Below are positions 1-7,392 of a stretch of 64,000 nt of DNA, in pieces. Origin of the DNA: Mucilaginibacter sp. (lineage in GTDB: Bacteria; Bacteroidota; Bacteroidia; Sphingobacteriales; Sphingobacteriaceae). Every line of letters begins with the position of its first letter. The stretch's first letter is position 1. Both the position numbers and the translations under genes were made by a program. Location: NCBI GenBank assembly GCA_030445275.1, contig JAUCSE010000056.1, positions 27,927 through 91,926 on the forward strand, read 5' to 3'. The notes beneath the pieces are model-generated. The model had not been told where the DNA came from. It ran no database searches and worked only from the letters and a program-made list of their open reading frames with translations.

Positions 1-413
1 TGATGACAATAATTCATAAAATCAACCAGCACTTTAAGCTGTTCCGCAGGGGCTAATGAAAAGAAAAAAGAACCGATCTCCCGGTCGAAGTTTTGCAAGC
101 CATCAGTATACCCTTTAAAAAATTGGGCCTTGATTTCTTCGACCAGTTCAGGATTGACCGGAAAGCTATTCTCCCGCAATAGTTGATCGAGGTTATATGG
201 GTCGAACAGCTTTTGCAGGTTAATTTCACTAACAAAAAAATGCTCTTCTCTTAAAAAAATTTCCTTGAAAGGGAATAGCATGCCGCCATAATTGAATACT
301 GATTGGTCACGCTCGAACAACCCATCAACCGATGACAAAAAAATGGCCTTATGGTAGTTGTCTGTATTGATACCCCTATTGGGGTGAAAATTCGGCAGGT
401 TTAGAAAATACAT
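1..413 (-). CDS. Hypothetical protein, C-terminus cut by window edge
   Basis: An open frame begins at ATG 413 and runs without a stop off the left edge, giving 137 visible residues. A stop codon lies two codons before the ATG, so the start is fixed apart from a possible TTG. The protein begins MYFLNLPNFHPNRG, is soluble, and is rich in Phe, Asn and acidic residues. I see no signal peptide, membrane segment or recognised motif. It lies inside the predicted mobile element, 133 bases upstream of the end of the AlbA_2 gene on the same strand. I do not recognise the family. Codon use looks ordinary for the window, so I take it as a real gene. Confidence 0.6.
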   Translation of the reverse strand, partial: MYFLNLPNFHPNRGINTDNYHKAIFLSSVDGLFERDQSVFNYGGMLFPFKEIFLREEHFFVSEINLQKLFDPYNLDQLLRENSFPVNPELVEEIKAQFFKGYTDGLQNFDREIGSFFFSLAPAEQLKVLVDFMNYCH

Positions 414-546
414 GCTCAATTAGTTGACAAAATCGGATCAAAATTGGTGACATTATACATAACCAAATTATTTTATTTTTGTGTTGCCACGGTATTATTA
501 ACCACTTTTAATCCCTCATTTAATTCCCCATTAATCCCTCATTGTT

Positions 547-1851
547 TTACAAGACCTGCCAAAACCCACCTTTATCGGCTCCTATTCGTTCTAATTTTTT
601 CTCTTTCTGTAGCTTGCCTATATTACGTTCAATTGAACGATTTGAAACTCTTATATTTGCCGCAAGTTCAGCAATGGTAATGGTTGGGTTTTGTGTTACC
701 ATTAAAAGAATTTTCTCCGACGTTTTCTCCGACGTTTTCTCCGACGTTAGTTTAGCGGCAGAATAGACTGTGACCTGAAAACCATGCTGCATATTTTCAA
801 AAAGAGGGGACTTTAGCCCATAATCAGCAAACGCTTCCTGAATCCGTTTAATTCCAGAGCCATATTTTTCTATCAATTGAGCTTCTTTGAATGTTGCGGC
901 TATTTTTTTATTTCTTGCTTGGGAAATATATTGACCACTTAGTAAGTTAGCAATAGATATATCACCGGGTAGCCTCCCTGGATTGAAAAACTCGATGTGA
1001 TCATTAAATATCTTGACCGAGGAATCGCCGTAATGTGTATAGTCGCGATGGACGATCATATTGATAACGATTTCCCGAATAGCCGGTATGGGGTATTGCC
1101 ATCGTTCTTCCCGCTGTGGGTCACCTGAAATGATGTAAGACTTATTGATATGCTTCCTGACAAAATTTATAACATCTTCAACCTCGGTAAATAAATTGGA
1201 ACGAATTGATAAACTATCTTTGATACTTGTAGCGGTATCAAATCTACCCAACTCCATGCTGGCAGAAAAAACATCATGATCAGCAAATAGTAAGTAACAT
1301 GCATTGGTGACCCCTGACGCTTTAATTAATTCAAATTTAGTAAGGACTGTTAAAGGGTCGTCCTCAATGCGAACCTCCCTATCTTTGTTACACATGGCAA
1401 CAAAGTCGCGTACCTTATCCAGGGATAACGTGTCTACTGTGTATTCTGGATTAATATAGCTATCCCAACTTGAATTAAAAGATTTAAGATGCAGGTCTGA
1501 AATTTCAGTTAAAGAAAGTTGATGATTGGAATTTCTAACCCTTTTAAAATAGCGGCCTTTAAAGGAAACCGGCTTTATAGGAAATTCCTGAACATACAGG
1601 GAAGCCACATCTTTTCCCTGTATGGTAATTATTTCCGCATCGGGTATGATACTTGGCTGCGTCTTATTCTTAACTTCATTTACCCAATTCTGAAGGGTTT
1701 CACCTCCGATGGTAAATGACTTTATAGGGTTGCCCTCGTTATCTACGCCGACAAGCACTTTGCCGCCCTTGGTGTTGGTAAAAGCGACCAAGCTCTCAAT
1801 AACGGCATCGCTAAAGCTACTTTTAAATTCTGTATGGCTGTCCTCCTGCAT
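547..1851 (-). CDS. AlbA_2/Schlafen-type ATP-binding putative regulator
   Basis: This 434-residue protein starts with an AlbA_2 (Schlafen AAA_4-like) nucleic-acid-binding domain at about residues 5-120, with the TEFKSSF motif near 7-13 and GGKVLVGVDNEG near 29-40. The middle (about 245-300, IREIVINMIVHRDY then NPGRLPG) matches the ATP-binding half found in the 'RecG-related putative transcriptional regulator' family. Three TSEK units at about 369-380 form a linker to a winged-helix-like C-terminus (about 385-434). The family is common on bacterial mobile elements and near defence genes, and its biochemical role is not settled. The gene lies 58 bases beyond the integrase stop on the same strand. 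The call of domain family is firm. DNA or RNA regulation is inferred. Confidence 0.8.
   Translation of the reverse strand: MQEDSHTEFKSSFSDAVIESLVAFTNTKGGKVLVGVDNEGNPIKSFTIGGETLQNWVNEVKNKTQPSIIPDAEIITIQGKDVASLYVQEFPIKPVSFKGRYFKRVRNSNHQLSLTEISDLHLKSFNSSWDSYINPEYTVDTLSLDKVRDFVAMCNKDREVRIEDDPLTVLTKFELIKASGVTNACYLLFADHDVFSASMELGRFDTATSIKDSLSIRSNLFTEVEDVINFVRKHINKSYIISGDPQREERWQYPIPAIREIVINMIVHRDYTHYGDSSVKIFNDHIEFFNPGRLPGDISIANLLSGQYISQARNKKIAATFKEAQLIEKYGSGIKRIQEAFADYGLKSPLFENMQHGFQVTVYSAAKLTSEKTSEKTSEKILLMVTQNPTITIAELAANIRVSNRSIERNIGKLQKEKKLERIGADKGGFWQVL
711..746 (-). repeat. Three perfect 12-bp tandem repeats inside the AlbA_2 gene
   Basis: TTTTCTCCGACG is repeated three times without change at 711-722, 723-734 and 735-746. 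On the coding strand this gives Thr-Ser-Glu-Lys three times. The unit is a multiple of three, so slippage would lengthen or shorten the linker without breaking the reading frame. Confidence 0.95.
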
Positions 1852-1909
1852 TAGTTGCTATAAGTATTACAATATGGTTATCATTGGCTTGCCGCAAAAA
1901 TAAGAATGT

Positions 1910-3139
1910 TTAAATACATTCGTTGATCCTGTCGTCAAACAACGGATCGCCTATTTCATCTAAATAGATTTCGGTGGTTTTAATGCTATCGTGACCAAGA
2001 GACTTACCAATATCTTCTTTCGATACCCCTTTGATCCTCAATGCAGAAGCGTAACTGTGCCTTGCAACATAGGTGGTCAGGTTTTTTTGTATTTCAGCAT
2101 CTCCGGCCATGGTTTTCAAATCTTTATTAACGCGTTTCAATATTTTAAGTCTCCTGTCCCGTTGTGATCGCACAGTCGCGTGACGTTTATAAAGTATCGG
2201 AAAAACGTAACCGGCATCACTATTGCCTTCCAGAACACGGTAATAATCGAGTGTTTTAAGAGCTTCGGGATGTAGTTTAAAATCAAACTCCTCTTTTGTT
2301 TTTGCACGAACATAGTTAATAAACCCGTCCCTAATATTTGTCCATTTAAGACTGGCAAGGTCAGCAAAATTTAGTCCGCGGCAATAATAGCTGAACAGGA
2401 AATAATTGCGCGAATTGATCAGCTTGTCGTCTTCGAGGTTTAATTCCACTATTTTATTGATCTGCTCGACACTAATTGCGCGTTTTTTGGTCTTTGGGGC
2501 ATTATATTTCGAATAGGAAAAATCTTTAAATGGATAGTGGTTTTCCCGGCAGATCTTTTCTTTCATTGCATTACGCCAAACGGTGCGGAATGTCCGAAAA
2601 TCGATGCTTCGCGTAGTGATTGCAATATTGTTCTTGATCAGCCAATCTTCAAACCGGCGCAAAAAATTAACATCAATATCTTCGAAGTTCATGTCTTTTT
2701 CTTTCATAAACTTGTTAAGGCGGCTGCGGGTCACAATATGAACGCCGGCATAACCATATCGTTCCATTGATTTTAAGCGGGCGACCTCGCTGTCAAAAAA
2801 CTCCAAAAGCATCAATTTAGGGGTTGTTTTAACTGCACCTGTCAGCTTTTCAACAAGGGATTTAATTTCACTGACCCGTGGTGACCGGTCGTCGGGAACA
2901 TTGGCAAAATAGAATGTGGCCTTAACCTTAATATTATTAAGCAGCGCATTGATGGATTTATGATTGATATGCGAATCCAGCACGCATTGTGACGCCTTAT
3001 TCCAATTCTCTTTCGTAGAACTAACCTTCGTCGACACCTCGTAGTTGTTCCGATTTTCTGTTATCCGAAACATGATCGGATGCTCGCCAGAGGGAAGCGT
3101 TTTGTTGATTCTCAACATTAATTTCGTCGTAATTGCCAT
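1910..3139 (-). CDS. Tyrosine recombinase/integrase (Bacteroidota type)
   Basis: This 409-residue integrase would carry out site-specific excision and insertion of the element. It has an N-terminal arm-binding region (about 1-90), a SAM-like core-binding domain (about 105-205) and a C-terminal catalytic domain. Catalytic residues visible are R254 in CRGLNFADLASLKW, a Lys near 280, R360 in YVARHSY, H383 in LGHDS and the nucleophile Y392 in EIYLDE. The first His of the usual HxxR box is Tyr (Y357), as in many Bacteroidota integrases. The gene starts two bases from a repeat cluster (3142-3228) and reads away from the tRNA fragment, the usual position for an integrase at its attachment site. Length is complete, so the protein is probably active. 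Confidence 0.93.
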   Translation of the reverse strand: MAITTKLMLRINKTLPSGEHPIMFRITENRNNYEVSTKVSSTKENWNKASQCVLDSHINHKSINALLNNIKVKATFYFANVPDDRSPRVSEIKSLVEKLTGAVKTTPKLMLLEFFDSEVARLKSMERYGYAGVHIVTRSRLNKFMKEKDMNFEDIDVNFLRRFEDWLIKNNIAITTRSIDFRTFRTVWRNAMKEKICRENHYPFKDFSYSKYNAPKTKKRAISVEQINKIVELNLEDDKLINSRNYFLFSYYCRGLNFADLASLKWTNIRDGFINYVRAKTKEEFDFKLHPEALKTLDYYRVLEGNSDAGYVFPILYKRHATVRSQRDRRLKILKRVNKDLKTMAGDAEIQKNLTTYVARHSYASALRIKGVSKEDIGKSLGHDSIKTTEIYLDEIGDPLFDDRINECI

Positions 3140-3141
3140 AT

Positions 3142-3228
3142 TAGGTCTAACATTTTGTAAATTTAACGATTAAAAGGCTCATTCTTAAGGTAAAATGCAA
3201 CTTTTTAGGTCTAACATAGGTCTAACAT
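3142..3228. repeat. Three copies of TAGGTCTAACAT upstream of the integrase
   Basis: The 12-mer TAGGTCTAACAT occurs at 3142-3153, 3206-3217 and 3217-3228, the last two sharing one T. All copies lie between the integrase start and the tRNA fragment. Direct repeats in this position are typical of integrase arm-binding or excisionase sites. They could equally be operators controlling the integrase promoter. Confidence 0.6.
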
Positions 3229-3343
3229 TTTAGTCAAAAATAGCAAAAAATAACCTAAAAATACATAATCGCAAAAATGAAAAATGGCAATTTTAGCTAT
3301 GAAATGCGGTTTTTAGTTAATGAAAATAGCTGACTTAAAGGCA

Positions 3344-3384
3344 TGGGGTGCTGGAGGTCGTGGGTTCGAATCCCGCCATCCCGA
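3344..3384 (+). other. attachment site: 3' fragment of a tRNA-Pro gene
   Basis: Bases 3344-3348 read TGGGG (anticodon UGG followed by two loop bases). They are followed by the 3' anticodon stem TGCTG, variable loop GAGGTC, T-stem GTGGG, T-loop TTCGAAT, T-stem CCCGC, acceptor strand CATCCCG and discriminator A. No matching 5' half (acceptor CGGGATG and D-arm) precedes it, so it is not a functional tRNA. It marks the core of the attachment site. CCA is not encoded. Confidence 0.8.
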
Positions 3385-3390
3385 CAAAAG

Positions 3391-3434
3391 AAAGCACATC
3401 CGATTGGTTTAAGAATCAATCGGATGTGCTTTTT
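3391..3434 (+). terminator. Rho-independent terminator of the original tRNA-Pro
   Basis: A perfect 16-bp inverted repeat (3391-3406 with 3417-3432, 10-base loop) ends in a short T run. It directly follows the tRNA-Pro fragment, so it was probably the tRNA's own terminator, now separated from the intact tRNA by the inserted element. Confidence 0.85.
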
Positions 3435-3485
3435 GATAACAGGGCACAAATAATTGCACCGCTATACTAAGGCTAACGGCCTAAC

Positions 3486-4010
3486 TTATTTTGAACCGCC
3501 AAACAAGCCTTTCAGTGTGCCTAATATACCACCGCCCTCACCTTGTGCGCTATCGCCGCCACCGTGGAAAAGACTAAGCGCATCGCTTAAGTCAAATTTG
3601 CCATCAGCGCCGCCTAATGAGCCTAAAATGCTTTGAATATTAAAGGAGCTATCGCCGGCATCATTTGTTTTATTGGCCAGTTGCCCCAAAACCTGTGGTA
3701 TCAGGCTAGTTGCTGTAGACTGGGCCGCAGCACCATCTACCCCGTAGTTTGATTGCAGTTTACCGCTAAACTGTTGTATAATTTGCCCCACAATAGGATT
3801 GTTGGCCAAATCACCACCACCGCCTTTAAGTAGGTCCAGAACACCTGACAGGCCCCCTCCGCCCGATGAGGCCTGGCTGCCTAGTACATCCATTATGGAT
3901 GAAGAAGCATCTTTTACAGCCGCTTCATTGTGTTCATTCGGAATTTGGGGGTTGTTGGTAATTGCTGATCCCGCATTTTGGGTCACCAATTGAAGTAAGT
4001 TCTCAAACAT
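3486..4010 (-). CDS. Glycine-rich DUF937-like protein
   Basis: This is a 174-residue protein with no signal peptide. It has an amphipathic N-terminal segment (MFENLLQLVTQNAG) and several short hydrophobic helices separated by Gly-rich linkers (SGGGGLSGVLDLLKGGGGD near 70-88, FHGGGDSAQGEGGG near 148-162). The IPQVLGQLANK segment and the repeated leucine/glycine blocks resemble DUF937/YidB-like proteins of Bacteroidota, whose function is unknown. It is the first chromosomal gene beyond the attachment site. About 200 bases of AT-rich DNA without a recognisable gene separate its start from the next gene's end. The family call is moderately sure. Confidence 0.65.
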   Translation of the reverse strand: MFENLLQLVTQNAGSAITNNPQIPNEHNEAAVKDASSSIMDVLGSQASSGGGGLSGVLDLLKGGGGDLANNPIVGQIIQQFSGKLQSNYGVDGAAAQSTATSLIPQVLGQLANKTNDAGDSSFNIQSILGSLGGADGKFDLSDALSLFHGGGDSAQGEGGGILGTLKGLFGGSK

Positions 4011-4212
4011 GTTTTTTGGTTTTAAAGATGTAATTGATTTTAGAATATATGGTGTGATCTAAGGGGGATATATAAAGGTACACAACGTTCATCTTTTATG
4101 ACAGAAAAAAAACATATTTTTTAGAAAGTCCGAAATACCCTCTGTCGTTTTATCTAGCCCCATTTTTATCAAATTCTTTTTAATCCCCATCGGGACCAAA
4201 AAGAGTTGATCG

Positions 4213-5982
4213 TTAATAACCCTCTAAAATTATAAACCCAGTGATTGGGGTTGCGCTGGTTACTGTCATGGCTGTTTCTGTATGAGTTGTAACAACGCTG
4301 GATGCGGGACCGTCTGAAGTTGCTATAATTGCCGGTGGATGTAAAAAGGCAGTAGGATAGGTATATGAAGCGGTACCAGACAAAGAAGAACAATAAACAA
4401 TAACTTTCTTATAGCTGTTTCCCTGTTCAGGTTCACTAAAACTTGCCCCGCCGGATATACTACCCGAAACCACTGTTTGAGTACTGTTGATTGATAATGA
4501 CCCCGTAACCGCTATATTAGTTTTAAAGGTTTGCAGGTTCAATGCTGACGAAATATTAACGGTACTCATACCATAATTATTTTGTAATTGCCAGTTACCT
4601 GCGGGTGTAGCGTATTGATAGTTTTGCGTTGTTGCATCCGTAACGGTATTTCCGCTTACTGTACAATTGGTACAAGTTGTTTCGAAAAATATTCCATACT
4701 TCATTAATTTCGTTGTGGCATCGTCTAAGATCACATTACCAGTTATGGAAATATTTGAGCACGATCTTGAACCAATTGATGTTACTGCAATTCCCGACTT
4801 CCAGTTATCCTGCATCCCATTTCTGCCAACCCGGGCTATATAATTTCCGCTTATCGTTACACCATAAACGCCTTCACACGATATGGCATTTTTACCACAA
4901 TCATGGATGGTATTATTGGATACAACCGCTTCTGCCTAACTTTGTTTTAAGTCTTGAACATGAACAGCGAAGTCAGAATCTGATTGTATATTATTCCCTG
5001 TTATATTACTCCTGCGGGTTCCTGTTCCTGTAAAAATACCCACTAATCTGGTGTGTATTTGATTACTTTGTATTAAATTATCAGAACAGGAGGTCCCTTG
5101 TATTATAAAAGCAGTATCGTAAGAATGATCAATCTGATTTCCTATAAATTGACCGTATTTGCCTGAGTAAGTTACCGCAGTAGCAGTCATGTTCGTGTCA
5201 CGGCTCCATGTAACATCTGTAACATGGTTGTGTGCAAAAACAACCTGTGTAGGTATTCCTTCCTTTGCCCTTAACGCAAAATCCTGTACCGTATTAAATT
5301 CATTATGGGCAATATATATCCGGGCCGGATTACCTGCGTCACCATTAAGCCAGATGGTTTGTCGGGAGTTCTTAAATTCACAATCCGTTATTTTCACATC
5401 TGTAACGCCATCTAGTGCAATTCCATTTGCAAGCCATTGGGTGTTTTTGTTAGTACCTGAATCAAAACATAAATCATGCAAATAAATATTACTGCCCGTT
5501 CTTTTGTAAATAACAAACGAATTCATATCATTCTTTAATCTAATAACAGATCTCGTTCTGCCTACTCCATAAATTTCTGTACTATCTGGTGGGGTTACAG
5601 CTGTGGAGATCAAATAAGTACCAGCAGCAAAAAGGACAGCTTTTTTTAATTTTTTAGCAGCATCAAAAGTTGCCTGAATGGTTAATTTATCATCTGTAAC
5701 GCCATCTCCCTGGGTTCCAAACCAGCGGGTATCTAAAAATTTATTATAAATACGTTTATATCTTCCCCCTGCAGTAGAAGAGACAAGAACGGTTCCTAAA
5801 TTATCAGGGGTTGAGGTATCAGATGCATCATAATACCATTGTCCGCCACCATAATCGTTGGTTTGATATACTGCATTTGCCTGCGGACTTGATAAAGCCC
5901 TTAGGGCTGCAACAGTGAGTGTTTGGGCGCTTGTTCTTAAGGTGACAAGGGATAGAAATAAGAGGAAAACTAGTTTTTTCAT
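4213..5982 (-). pseudogene. Secreted pectate-lyase-like beta-helix protein, broken by in-frame TAG
   Basis: The frame opens at ATG 5982 with a signal peptide (MKKLVFLLFLSLVTLRTSAQ). It runs through a Pectate_lyase_3-like start (WFGTQGDGVTDDKLTIQATF near residue 89) and repeated beta-helix rungs such as NGIALDGVTDVKITDCEF. It stops at a TAG at 4936-4938 after 348 residues. The same frame continues without another stop to 4213, adding about 241 residues of further rungs (VVSNNTIHDCG, VTISGNYIARVG) and a C-terminal beta-rich region. The parts belong to one protein of about 590 codons interrupted by one amber codon. If translated as far as the TAG, the product is a truncated helix. Substrate is unknown, and the family includes lyases, hydrolases and non-enzymatic proteins. 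Confidence 0.8.
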
Positions 5983-6015
5983 TTGTTAAGATTTTAGGTT
6001 ATTTAAAAGTACTCA

Positions 6016-6040
6016 ATTACATTGTTGCATACAATGTAAT
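6016..6040. promoter_or_regulatory. Inverted repeat between beta-helix gene and cysQ
   Basis: ATTACATTGT (6016-6025) and ACAATGTAAT (6031-6040) are perfect inverted repeats around a 5-base loop, 34 bases before the start of the beta-helix gene in the divergent promoter region. It may be an operator or a leader hairpin. The regulator is unknown. Confidence 0.4.
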
Positions 6041-6149
6041 TCTTTGTGATTAATTATATGCATGGTAATTAACCCGGAAAGCACGGAGATAGCCGGGCCT
6101 CAATGTTTTATCAGAATAGCTATCTTTACTTTATCTGACGTATTTATAA

Positions 6150-6935
6150 ATGGATTTTATTTTTAAGGAATTACCGCCAATTGATCTGGAAAAATTAAAT
6201 AATATAGCTAAAGAGGCCGGATCCGCAATACTCACCATTTATAACCTCCCACCCGAAAAAATGCAGCTGACATTAAAGGATGATCAATCGCCGCTTACTG
6301 CTGCCGACAGCTTATCGCACGAGGTTATATTTAAGCGCCTTACTAAGTTAACACCTCATATACCTATCATTTCAGAAGAAGGTAAGGATGTCCCTTACGA
6401 TACCCGGAAAAACTGGGAATTCTTTTGGTGTGTTGACCCGCTTGATGGCACCAAGGAGTTTATAAAGCACAATGGGGAGTTTACCGTAAATATTGCCCTC
6501 ATTTATCAAAATACACCGGTTTTAGGGGTAATTTATGTACCAGTTACGGGTGATCTGTATTATGGCGGAATAAATATTGGAAGCTGGAAGGAAACAGGGG
6601 ATGGTATGAAAACCCAATTACATGCCGATATTAACAGCACAAATTGGATAGCGGCGGGCAGCCGATCGCATGCCGCCCCGGAAGAAACAGCCTTGTTAAG
6701 CCAATACCCTGTAACGAAAACTATTATTGCAGGGAGTTCCCTTAAGTTTTGTTTGATAGCCGAAGGCAAGGCCCATATCTATTACCGTCATGGTCCTACA
6801 ATGGAATGGGATACGGCGGCTGGACAGGCCATTGTTACTTTTAGCGGGGCAAAAATGACCAATCCTAATGGTACTCCCTTTTTATATAATAAACCCTCAT
6901 TACTCAACGCCGGTTTTTTGTGTAAGGTAAAATAA
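6150..6935 (+). CDS. cysQ: 3'(2'),5'-bisphosphate nucleotidase CysQ
   Basis: This 261-residue member of the inositol-monophosphatase superfamily should hydrolyse 3'-phosphoadenosine 5'-phosphate (PAP) to AMP and phosphate in the cytoplasm, clearing a by-product of sulfate assimilation. The metal-binding residues are visible: E76-E77 in ISEEGK, D96-P-L-D-G-T in CVDPLDGTKEF, and the distal EWDTAAGQA motif near 219-227. The KEF after DGT favours CysQ over plain inositol monophosphatase. Length is normal for CysQ. It stands alone. The start ATG at 6150 has no upstream in-frame alternative with better spacing. Confidence 0.9.
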   Translation: MDFIFKELPPIDLEKLNNIAKEAGSAILTIYNLPPEKMQLTLKDDQSPLTAADSLSHEVIFKRLTKLTPHIPIISEEGKDVPYDTRKNWEFFWCVDPLDGTKEFIKHNGEFTVNIALIYQNTPVLGVIYVPVTGDLYYGGINIGSWKETGDGMKTQLHADINSTNWIAAGSRSHAAPEETALLSQYPVTKTIIAGSSLKFCLIAEGKAHIYYRHGPTMEWDTAAGQAIVTFSGAKMTNPNGTPFLYNKPSLLNAGFLCKVK

Positions 6936-7392
6936 TTAACCGCCAGGTTATAGTATTTTCAAACAGCTTTGCATTAACTGAATATTAAGATTCTGAAACT
7001 TATCAAACGTTTGCGAGTAGATTCTTTATTCCTACCGGTGACAAAAACGAAACACCGGCCGGACTTTTAGATTTGTTATGGCATGTTATAAACTGCGCTA
7101 ATATCAAAAAGGTTCATCAATAACCATAAGTCAGGCAGAAACGGAACAATTACTTGTTTTAAAAATCCGGAAAGTCAATCATATACCGGCTCTTTTCATA
7201 CAACCCCGTTCTGATTTAACCATTTATCAAACGTTTGCACCCTTTAAGGTTTTGTAAAACAAACGTTTGCGGGGTGTTTGAGGGCTTTCAACGTTGCTTT
7301 GTTTGGGCCTTATCTCTAATTTCCAATATTATAAAACAGCGCAAATCTTCAAAACACCAAAATTTATTAATTAATACTAACACCGACAATGT
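6936..7392. promoter_or_regulatory. susC control region with three LacI-type operators
   Basis: This 457-base gap has no gene. It carries exact CAAACGTTTG palindromes at 7004-7013, 7228-7237 and 7260-7269. Two more of these lie in front of the lacI gene at 22226-22290 and one before the kinase gene, so LacI control of susC is the best reading. A weak promoter candidate is TTG at 7294-7296 with TAATTTCC at 7317-7324 (20-base spacing), just after the third operator. This would suit repression or activation from that site. Confidence 0.75.

Larger units (their letters stand above)
1..3384. mobile_element. Right end of an integrated element in tRNA-Pro
   Basis: A tyrosine integrase gene (1910-3139) lies next to a 3' tRNA-Pro fragment (3344-3384). 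No 5' half of the tRNA is present upstream of the fragment. This is the standard layout left when an integrase-borne element inserts into the 3' end of a tRNA gene: the reconstituted tRNA sits at the far end and the displaced 3' fragment, with the original terminator, marks the near end. The visible cargo is an AlbA_2/Schlafen-type protein and an unfinished ORF at the left edge. No conjugation or phage structural genes are visible, so the element class (ICE, island or prophage) cannot be decided here. The left boundary lies outside the window. Confidence 0.7.

Noticed and set aside
711..746. CRISPR-like repeat
   Set aside because: The 12-bp units are contiguous with no spacers and lie inside a coding frame.
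3344..3384. Functional tRNA-Pro gene
   Set aside because: The 5' half (acceptor strand and D-arm) is missing upstream, so it cannot fold into a tRNA.
4169..4393. Small gene overlapping the beta-helix gene
   Set aside because: It is a shadow frame. The beta-helix frame shows the repeat pattern and codon use of a true gene.
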